Shown: piece by piece, positions 46,042 through 54,137 of the stretch
Layout of the letters: each line of letters opens with the position of its first letter
Numbering within the stretch: position 1 is the first letter of the stretch
From: Sorghum bicolor
Lineage: Eukaryota > Streptophyta > Magnoliopsida > Poales > Poaceae
Direction of reading: 5' to 3'
Length of the DNA: 64,000 nt
Assembly: GCF_000003195.3 (NCBI RefSeq)
Contig: NC_012870.2
Location: 40,329,492-40,393,491 of the forward strand
The notes under the pieces: model-generated
What the model was told of the DNA's origin: nothing
The model's database searches: none
What the model saw: the letters and a program-made list of their open reading frames with translations, nothing else
Translations under genes and position numbers: made by a program

Positions 46042-46649
46042 AATGCCATCTTCTCCACAAGAGTTGTAGCTTGTGATATGGTGAGTGATAGGAATGCTCC
46101 TCCAGCTGCAGCATCCATGGTTTCTCGGGCACTGTTGCCGAGCCCATGATAAAACGTCTACATTAGTAGCCAGCTCTCCATTCCATGATGGGGACATTCT
46201 AGGATGTAGTCTTCAAAGTGCTCCCATGCTCCTAGAATAGATTCATTATGTTGTTGCTGAAAACTTGTAATTTTCCCACGGAGAGCATTGGTCTTGTGTA
46301 TGGGAAAGAACTTAGCTAGAAAGTTCGTGAAGAAGAGTGCCCACATAGTATTCTTCTCCTTTGTAGCGTAGAACCACTGCTTCGCTCTTCCTAAGAGTGA
46401 GAATGGGAAGAGGCGAAGTAGTATAGCATCTCTGGGGACTCCTGATATGGTGAATGTGTTGCAAATCTCCAGGAAGTGTTGGAGATGAGCACTAGCATCT
46501 TCGTGTGCCTTCCCACAGAACTGGTTGGATTGCACCATGTTGATAAGACTAGGCTTGAGCTCAAAGTTGCCATCGGTCTCAGCAGCAGGTCCAGTACGGA
46601 TGTTATCCGTAGTGGGAGCTGAGAACTCGCGGATCGATTTGTTCGCCAT
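46042..46649 (-). pseudogene. G: gag N-terminal part (capsid core)
   Basis: Minus strand, ATG at 46649. A retrotransposon gag domain is clear (NQFCGKAHEDASAHLQHFLE, FPFSLLGRAKQWFY, FFTNFLAKFFP, ITSFQQ). A TAG at 46158-46160 breaks it; the frame then continues to the F boundary at 46042 and resumes left of F. Organisation and motifs resemble Athila-type Gag. Eight codons upstream (to 46670) are also open. Confidence 0.85.
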
Positions 46650-46922
46650 GACTTTGAACTCTGAAGACAAGTTTCGGGTGAAACTTCAGTGATCTTCTTG
46701 ATTGGATGAAGCTTCTTGCTGAAGTGTTGATGATCTCTTCTTGAGCTTGGCTCTTGTTTTTCTAAATAACACTTCGGGATTGTCAACAAAATTTCCTGGA
46801 AGATGTCTTCTATTCATACATTACCCTGCATAAGATAAAATGCTTGTTGGGAATTCTAAATAAAAAGTAGACTTAGTTTTCTAATTCTGATAATGGCGCC
46901 AAAAATGCCAAACCTATCCCTC
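46650..46922 (-). other. G: untranslated leader with primer-site remnant
   Basis: Minus strand. TTTTTGGCGCCATTATC (about 46895-46911) sits where E has TTTTTTGGCGCCGTTGCC, so it is a primer site with its 3' half changed. Only about 20 bases of possible LTR remain before I sequence starts at 46925. Confidence 0.6.
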
Positions 46923-46924
46923 AT

Positions 46925-47801
46925 GCCGACCTAAAGGATCAAGGATAACCGTTCAATCATTGTCGGTTTGATCCGATGGCCCAGATTCACTTGAAGGGAC
47001 TATATAAGCAGACCCCCTGGCCCCTGGAGGAGAGAATTTCATCATAGAGTTGAGAGGAGCCCTCGAAGGAATACCTCTCCTCTAAATAGACTTAGGGCTT
47101 AGCATCCAATTCGAGTAGAATTAGATCTTCTAGTTTCTACTAGATTGAGAGAGATAGAGTGGAGGTGTAGATCGGAGGAAGCCCGGCCTATCGGTGTCTA
47201 CTCCGAGGTTGTACCTGCGGGATCAAGTTCTCCTAACCCGAAGCTTGCTCTTAGGATTCTTCAGTATTTTGACTTGTAATACTAGTAAGTTCTTGTTTTA
47301 TTGTTCTTTGGTTTATGAGTTTACTTTAATCTCTTCGCATAGAGTTTAGAGTAATCATCTCTAGCGTAGACGTGGTGTTTGGGCTAGAATACTCATAGAT
47401 ATTCCCTGACTAGCTGGACCGTGGTAGTAATGAGGAACGTGACATTTCCGAGTTACCTTTGCAGACCATATCTCGTTAGCAGGAAGGATAGGGTTTATAG
47501 GTGCGGGTTGAACATCCTTTGTTGTGTCTAGATTCCGTAAGCTTCCCCAATAGAACAGTAGATCATCCTTACCAAGGTTAGAACGAGATTACGATTGTAG
47601 TCTTCTCTATACATCGCTCACATCGAGAAACATTCTTTGTAGCCTAAAGGGTAGTAGCAATAGATTTGGTTATTCAGATGCACGCTTTCTCCCAGTGGTA
47701 AAAATATAAATACGATACTCTGGATAACCTCCCAGGTGAAGTGCTCACCGATATCCGTGCGCTTGCGGATCATTTCCTGATGGCGTTACCAAATATCAAC
47801 A
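46925..47801 (+). repeat. I: 5'-truncated LTR
   Basis: Begins mid-LTR at ccgacctaa (equivalent to about position 345 of the E LTR) and runs through the TATA region (gactatataag, near 46998) and leader to the end TCAACA at 47801. The sequence is closer to H than to E. Confidence 0.8.
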
Positions 47802-48871
47802 AGCATTTCTGGCGCCGTTGCCAGGGAGAAAGACGGTTTGCTGAGATAACTTTATGTCTTGCTATTATCTTGTATTATACTTTTATATTTTTATTCTTTT
47901 ATCTTTTTATTTTTTCCATCTTTGTGGATAACTTAAATTCCACACCTATTATTGAATTTTTTGCACCTTCGGAGACCAGCCATAGACCATGGGAGTCAAC
48001 AAGTCCTTTCTTTGCCCCTACTTATGATCGGTGTCCGGAGTTGATTGCAATAGGTCTAAACCAACCCTTTTTTATAGCTGAGGTCCTATCTTTTAATCAA
48101 GAAGATAATGAACTTTTAGCTACACCTAGGGAATCTGTTAATCTTTCTATAAATTCTGGTTTAAACCTAGGCCTACAAGACCATGTTTTTTCTCAATATT
48201 TTCACATTGGTCTTAATCATCTAACCTTTGGTAGAGTTTTTCTTTCTTTATCTGTTAGTAAAGCAAGGTATGTCTTCATTCGTGGACATCCTTCTTACAC
48301 TAGTCTTCATAAAAAATTCCTAGAGATAGAGAAGGAATCATCTCCCAGACAAGGAAAGGAAGTTTCAATATCCGATTTCCAAACATTTCAATCCCATGAT
48401 TCGGCTATCCAACCCATCCTTGAGCTTAATAATTTCTACTTTGCTCTTTCTCTTGAACCTCCCGATGATCCTATGAATCTCTCTAGCCATCCCATGCATA
48501 AGAGTCACCAAGACCACAAGGAGGATCGAGAAGAGCAACATCAATGGCTAGAGGGCATTAAAAATCCATGTGCTATCACCATTGAATGGATAGATAAAAC
48601 AAACTTGAGAGACAATCCTAGAGGAATTTTAAGCATTCATGAAGAATCATCCTTGGAGTTTGAGAATGAGAGAAACAACAGTGAGCATGGAAGTTATTTC
48701 ATAAATACCTCACCAAGTCCTTGCTCATATAAAACATCTCCCCAATCAATTGGTCTCTCCAACCTTACCACATTTGAGATCTCCAACCCCCTCTTCCTTT
48801 CTATTTATAAAAACTTTAAAAGGGCAGTTGTCGATGCATATGTCTATAATAAATATTGTAGATCTCGTTGA
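47741..48871 (+). pseudogene. I: Gag-related ORF lacking the capsid core
   Basis: The frame is open from within the LTR across the primer site to TGA at 48871. The only in-frame ATGs before residue 240 lie in the LTR, upstream of the primer site, so a proper start after the primer site is missing. The first ~50 residues after position 47930 align loosely with the Gag start of E (NSTPIIEFFAPSE), and the tail (SIGLSNLTTFEISNPLFLS) matches E closely and runs 16 codons further. The middle, about 95 residues (for example SINSGLNLGLQDHVFSQYF), does not look like a capsid domain and replaces about 170 residues of E. No zinc knuckle. Function unknown. Confidence 0.6.
47810..47827 (+). other. I: primer-binding site (tRNA-Asp type)
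   Basis: TGGCGCCGTTGCCAGGGA, one base different from the E site over the first 17 bases. It lies eight bases inside the LTR end. Confidence 0.8.
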
Positions 48872-49510
48872 GTTGATCTTGATATAGGTCAGCGTTGGAG
48901 GGGAAACCACGTCGCCGACATAATTTGATGGTTTCCCAAGGACAAGCTTAGTGTCCTAAAACAAGCACTTATCAGATCATAACATGAACTTTTAATTATT
49001 TGCAACATTGCCTTGTGCATTGAGCATATAAAGATAATTGTAAAAATATTTCTTCGGGTATTCTTGTCACTAACCTTTCCAGGATTGGAGAAAGAAGTTC
49101 AGATGAATGACAAGCACAAGGTATGTCCAACCAATCATCATACAACATTGAATTAAATTCAGCCAAACTTGAATTTCGCAAAATTCAAGCTTGGAGAAGT
49201 ACTTTACATAAAAACATCATTTGCCATGTTGCTATGTTGGTTGTCCCTACCTTTGAGACATGCTCAATTGATTAAATACTAATCACACTACTTCATCTCC
49301 ACTTGAGTAGATCTCTATAAATGCTCTCATGCTACATTTATTTGCTTTAGTATATGTCTAGGTTTGGAGTAGTTTCATTTATCTCTTAATTAAGCATGGT
49401 GCTTAGGTTAAAATGTCCTCCTAAATCAAATTAGACATGGTGTCTAGGTTGATTTTTGAGCCGATAGTATGCTATAGTAGATATGAGATATTTTGTTGGA
49501 CTAACCCCTC
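48872..49510 (+). other. I: noncoding region, interrupted by J
   Basis: Homologous to 25949-26650 of E, including a polypurine-like word (49187-49199). At ggactaacccc it breaks at the J LTR; the rest of I must lie beyond the right edge. Confidence 0.75.
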
Positions 49511-50454
49511 TGAAAGGTCCTTGTTTGGTTTTGGTAATTGAGTGACAACTTAGGTGGACTAATAGTGTTTATGTGAGATAAACAGGAGATTAGTCCACAG
49601 GTGATTATGTGATGATGAAGGAGCTCATTGCATATGAGACATGACATGGAGTCATGTGACCAAGGTGGAGAAGATCAAGATGAGGCTTGGCTCGACGGAC
49701 TGTTTACAAGAGTGAAGGGCAAGTCGGAGGCTTTGAAGCGAGGGACCGTGTGTGACGGTGAAGCTTGAGCAAGACTTGGCACCGATGGACCAAGGCAATG
49801 GAGAAGAGCAAGTGAGGTCAAAATCGATGAACCAATACGGTCACGTGATGATATGAATTGGATCATATCATTTGGTGATTGGTTGGCGCATGTGTTGCGT
49901 CAACATTGGAGGAGATGGAATGGAATGCGCAAGGCAAAGGTATAACCTATAGGGCATTTCATTTCACCGGTCTAAGTTAAGTAGAGAAGTGCTTGACCGG
50001 ATTTAGGATAGATAACCGTACTATAAAGAGGGGAAATCTTTAATTGCAATGGTTATCTAGTGCCACTAAGTGTGAAGTCTCATTTGCATATACCTAGCGC
50101 TTAGTGACGTGGTGAGTTGCATGAGAAAGCCTATAAAAATGATTGTGAAATGCTAACACACATGCACATGGTGGTGTACACTTGGTGGTGTTGGCACATT
50201 TGCAAAGGAGAAGGTGTTGGAGTTGATTTTGATCAACTTGGAGAAGAGAGAGAGGCTTTTCGGTGTTCTCCGGACATTAGGATGGCTTTTAGATTGAAAT
50301 ACTGCTTTGATTCATTATGATTTGGATTGAGTATCCATATGGATTGTATAGCCCTCTGAGTAAGCTTTCCGAAATGTCCAAGATCATCGAATTCGGAGTT
50401 CGGAGCTAAAAGTTAGCATCCTAACAAGTTTTGAGTTGGTGCTGAGAATGCAGG

Positions 50455-50862
50455 ACCGGAAGTTCCGGTGGGACTTCCGGTGGTACTTCCGGTAACTGAC
50501 CGGAAGTTCCGGTCAGCCTGACAGGAAGTTCCGGTTGGGCTGTGAGAGGTGCGCTCGCGTTTGAGAAAACACTTCCGGTGTCTGACCAGAAGTTCCGGTC
50601 AATGACCAGAAGTTCCGGTCCATAACGGGAAGTTCCGATCCATGAACGAAAGACCGCTGAGGAGCCTTTGCACATGCCCTCGCGCATCAGGATTCACTTC
50701 CGGTGTTTGACCTTAAGCTCCAATGGAACTTCCGGTGGGTCCGAGTCTCTCACAACGGTCAAATCTGGTTGGCCACAACGGTCAGATCTGCTTGGACCGA
50801 GGCTCCAACGGTCAAATCTGGTCGGACCGGAAGTTCCGGTCCCAAGCACCGGAACTTCCGGT
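50455..50862 (+). promoter_or_regulatory. J LTR: 13 copies of a near-palindromic GGAAGTTCC motif
   Basis: Full-length copies of ACCGGAAGTTCCGGT, or one- to three-base variants, start at 50455, 50499, 50521, 50585, 50605, 50625, 50826 and 50848. Half copies ACTTCCGGT start at 50473, 50485, 50571, 50696 and 50728. The unit has 7-base inverted arms around one base. The cluster ends eight bases before the TATA box, the usual place for enhancer sites. The binding factor is unknown to me. Confidence 0.8.
50751..50820 (+). promoter_or_regulatory. J LTR: three CAACGGTC repeats (MSA-like)
   Basis: CAACGGTCAAATCTGGT and variants occur three times, with AACGG at 50754, 50777 and 50807. The third, TCCAACGGTCA, fits the plant mitosis-specific activator consensus; the other two differ at one position. 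Such sites bind three-repeat MYB factors in G2/M. Activity here is inference. Confidence 0.6.
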
Positions 50863-50869
50863 GGTACTC

Positions 50870-50877
50870 TATAAATA
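50870..50877 (+). promoter_or_regulatory. J LTR: TATA box
   Basis: TATAAATA directly after the motif array, followed by a pyrimidine-rich stretch (ttcttcctactcttctctct) 50-60 bases on. Likely the LTR core promoter. Confidence 0.75.
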
Positions 50878-52069
50878 CCGTTTGGAGCGCGAGCTGAGTA
50901 GATGAGGGAGCCTTTTTATTCTTCCTACTCTTCTCTCTACCCATTTGGAACACAAGGAAGTTAGGGTTCCTCCTCTCCTCTTTCTCTCCCATGGATTTGA
51001 GCTAAGATTTCTTGGAGAGATTGAGAGCCCTTTGTGGGTGTGGATGAGAGGTTGAAGATCCACCCTTTCCCCCTCCTCTCCCTCTCATGCTTGGTGCTAT
51101 TTTGAGTGAGGGAGTGAGAGCCTAGTGTGTGCATTTGAGTTTTGCATTTGGTGGCACTAGGAAATCTTTATGGTTGGGGATTTCTTGTTACTCTTGGTGA
51201 TTGCCATCACCTAGACGGTTTGGTGGATTGTGACTCCGTTTGAAGCACGCAAGAAGATTGTGCGGTGCTCCGGAGGAGGTTTTGTGAGGGGTACGGTGCT
51301 CAGCCCGCGGGGATCGCAAAGAGCAACTCTATTGGATTGTGCGTGTCATTGAGCTACCTCACTTGTGGGTAGGTTCTTGCGGTGTCCTAGTGAGGACGAG
51401 GTTCGTGTAACACCTCTTAGCCGCCGAACCACCAAGTGTTGGTCGACACAACGGGGACGTAGCTTGGTGGCAACCAAGTGAACCTCGGGAGAAAATCATC
51501 ATGTCAACTTTGTTCTTCCCGTTGGTTTGCAAGTCCCTAACACAAGCTTGTATTTACTTTCATATTTTTGTGCTTGTGTAGTTGCTCATGTAATTAGTTA
51601 GCTTGTGTAGCTTGCTAGTTACCTTCTTGCTTGTGTAGCTAGAAGTAGTTCCCTTGCGTGACTAATTTGGTTTGTGTAACCTTGTTAGTCACATTGCTTA
51701 GTTTGTGTAGCTAAGTAATTTGCGCTCTCTAATTTTGCATTGGTTGCCTTGTTTTTGAGCTTGCTAGTGAGCTTAGGCTTTGTGCGCTTTGCCTCACTAG
51801 TTTGTGTAGGAGCTCCCCCGGTTTGCAAAGTACTAGTTGCATAGGTTTGTGTGACCTTGCTCCTAGAATTGATTAGGTGAGCTCTTGCTAAGGTAGCACC
51901 TTGCTTGCTTGTTTAGGATATTTTCAAGGTGCTAGAGAACTTAGATAGAGGGGTGTAGTCTTGGCTAGACTGATAGTTTTTAATTCCGCATTTGTTTCGG
52001 TTAGCCGGCGCGATAAGTTTTAGAAAGGACTATTCACCCCCCTCTAGTCTGCCATCTCGACCCTTCAAG

Positions 52070-52081
52070 TGGTATTAGAGC
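52070..52081 (+). other. J: primer-binding site (initiator Met type)
   Basis: TGGTATTAGAGC, one base from the perfect TGGTATCAGAGC, two bases after the LTR end. Confidence 0.88.
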
Positions 52082-52118
52082 TAGGTCTCTCATTTGTGGT
52101 CTTCACCGACCCGAGAGG

Positions 52119-54137
52119 ATGGCGTCTAGTGGGATAGATGATTGTGAGACACACATTTTTGATGGTACAAACTTTGCACTTTGGAAAAATCACATGCTTG
52201 ATCATTTTCGTGCAAAAGGACCTAAATTTTGGTGGGTTATCACTAATGGTCTTACACACAACTTGGACCATAAGAATCTCACCAAAGCTCAAAAGGTTCT
52301 CTTTGAACTTGATTGTGAAGCTTATGATTATCTAATAGAATCTTTGAGCTTTGAGTTGTTTGATAGTATAAACTCTAAAGGAACCGCTTATGAAATGTGG
52401 GAGTCTATCAAACACACCTTCGGTGATTTCTCCACATGGGATGATGGCAAGTTCAAAAGGGAGGAACCAAAGGTGGAGATACATGAGGTTGTTGAGCATG
52501 ATGACAACATGGTGGTTGTGGAGGATTGCTCCACCTCATGGTCAAGTGATCGTGATGATGATGCTACCATAAGATCACTTGACAAGGACGATGATGACGC
52601 CACAAGTGATGCAACCGATGATGCTACTCCATGCACACTTGATGGTGAAGATGATGGCTATGAGAGTGATGCTTCCACAAGCTCATCTACTACATCACCA
52701 CATTGCTTCATGTCACATGGTGACACTAAGGTATCTATTGGTGATGTGATTATTGATTATGATGGTCCAAATTTTGAGCTTGTATGCAAACTCTCAAAAG
52801 CTTTAAGAAATGAGTTGGCAAAAACAAGTAAATTGAAATTTGAAAACTCATTTCTAAAGACCGCATGTGAACAACAAAAATATCTACTTTATGTTACTAA
52901 TTGTTCACATGAGGAGCTAAAATTGGCTCATGAGGAACTTTGTGTTGCTCATGAAAACTTGGTACAAGACCATGCTTTACTCACTATGAAGCTTTCTAAT
53001 GAAGAAACTAAAACTAGTGAGAGCTCATCATTTGGGTCAAATGATCAATCACATATTGTTACTAACCCTTGTGATGTAGGCAAGAAGTATGTATCCACCT
53101 CTTGTGATGATTTATTATCTATGCCATGTTCTTCACAATTAGATACTTGTTCTACTTCTATGTCTTGTGAGACTAACCTTTTGAAGGAGAACAATGAGCT
53201 CAAAAATGAAGTGAAGAATTTGAGCAACAAGTTAGAGAGGTGCTACTATTCAAAAGTCACCTTTGAGCATATATTGAAGACTCAAAGAAATTATGGTAAT
53301 AAATGTGGCCTTGGCTTCAAGAAGAAAATGACAAAGGGCGAAAGAAAGCAAGAAAAGAGGATGAAGAAGCTACTTCAAAAGAAGCTTTCTCACACCATGT
53401 GCTATCGCTGTCATGAAGCAGGACACCTTGCAAATGGTTGCCCAAACAAAGAGAAGCTCAAGAAAATGAAAGAAGAAGAGAGGCTCAAGCATGTCAAGTG
53501 CTTCAAGTGCCGCACTTGGGGTCATCTCACCTCAATGTGCCCAAGTAAGCAATTGGTGAAGCAACAAGAAGAGCCTCAACCTAAGCCACAAGTTGAGCAA
53601 GAAAAGACACCCCAAGCTCAAGTCAAGATCTACCATGATGGTAATGACTTGATTATGAAGAAGAAGAAGACAAGAAGGGGTGGAAGAGCAAGGCATCCAA
53701 TACAAATCCAAGATGCCAAGATGATGAGCAAGAATGAAGACAAGAAGAAAGCTTATGCTCACATCATGTGTTTTGAGTGCAAGAATGATGGACATTTTGC
53801 CTCGAAGTGTCCTACCAAGCTCAAGAAGAAGGCTCAAGCAACTCTCAAGAGGCAAGGCAATAAGAAGCAACACATGAGCAAGGAAGAAAAGGCTCAATCA
53901 AGGAGAAGTTGCTACTTATGCCGGAAAAGGGGACACATGGCTCATTCATGTCCCCTAGTTAATAATTCTAAGCCAATTTCAATTGATAATCATAATATGC
54001 TTAGAAAGGATGATGATGGTACCTCTATGGTTGCCATTGCAAAACATCCCGCTACTCATACTAAGGCTATGCCTAAGTATGTTGCTCCTAACTTGAGAGG
54101 ACCCAAACTAGTTTGGGTACCATCAAAAAGTGGATGA
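52119..54137 (+). CDS. J: copia-type Gag with four zinc knuckles (672 aa)
   Basis: ATG 37 bases after the primer site. N-terminal copia Gag domain (residues 1-115: FDGTNFALWKNHMLDHF, AYDYLIESLS, AYEMWESIKHTFG). An Asp-rich low-complexity part follows (about 140-200), then a coiled region (about 235-400). Four CX2CX4HX4C knuckles start near residues 428, 461, 551 and 598 (CYRCHEAGHLANGC, CFKCRTWGHLTSMC, CFECKNDGHFASKC, CYLCRKRGHMAHSC), spaced by Lys/Gln-rich linkers. The frame is fully open, unlike the other genes here, and ends at PSKSG just where pol would begin; no protease motif follows. It could bind and package RNA. Pol would have to come from another copy. Confidence 0.88.
   Translation: MASSGIDDCETHIFDGTNFALWKNHMLDHFRAKGPKFWWVITNGLTHNLDHKNLTKAQKVLFELDCEAYDYLIESLSFELFDSINSKGTAYEMWESIKHTFGDFSTWDDGKFKREEPKVEIHEVVEHDDNMVVVEDCSTSWSSDRDDDATIRSLDKDDDDATSDATDDATPCTLDGEDDGYESDASTSSSTTSPHCFMSHGDTKVSIGDVIIDYDGPNFELVCKLSKALRNELAKTSKLKFENSFLKTACEQQKYLLYVTNCSHEELKLAHEELCVAHENLVQDHALLTMKLSNEETKTSESSSFGSNDQSHIVTNPCDVGKKYVSTSCDDLLSMPCSSQLDTCSTSMSCETNLLKENNELKNEVKNLSNKLERCYYSKVTFEHILKTQRNYGNKCGLGFKKKMTKGERKQEKRMKKLLQKKLSHTMCYRCHEAGHLANGCPNKEKLKKMKEEERLKHVKCFKCRTWGHLTSMCPSKQLVKQQEEPQPKPQVEQEKTPQAQVKIYHDGNDLIMKKKKTRRGGRARHPIQIQDAKMMSKNEDKKKAYAHIMCFECKNDGHFASKCPTKLKKKAQATLKRQGNKKQHMSKEEKAQSRRSCYLCRKRGHMAHSCPLVNNSKPISIDNHNMLRKDDDGTSMVAIAKHPATHTKAMPKYVAPNLRGPKLVWVPSKSG

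Larger units (their letters stand above)
21084..46922 (-). mobile_element. G: old Athila-like gag-protease element in three pieces
   Basis: Minus-strand element read as 46922-46042, 31733-31050 and 23134-21084. E fills the second gap and F the first. The pieces join in reading order: the gag helix ending VEKMA at 46045 continues with SNQSWNEERT left of F, and the region after the zinc knuckle left of E resumes in the protease part. No RT or integrase follows the protease region; instead there is a noncoding tail like E's internal DNA. Both outer ends are truncated: the left end stops inside the noncoding tail, and on the right almost no LTR remains. G is a non-autonomous or decayed element. 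Confidence 0.75.
49511..52067 (+). repeat. J: 5' LTR (2557 bp)
   Basis: Starts TGAAAGGTCC and ends GACCCTTCA, imperfect inverted termini. The start is familiar from large copia LTRs in grasses. It contains the motif array and TATA box described separately, a leader, and a run of short T/G-rich repeats (ttgtgtagcttgctagttac and kin, about 51580-51870). Confidence 0.85.

Noticed and set aside
50455..50862. Reading the J array as heat-shock elements
   Set aside because: Heat-shock elements need GAA and TTC separated by two bases; here there is one base between them.
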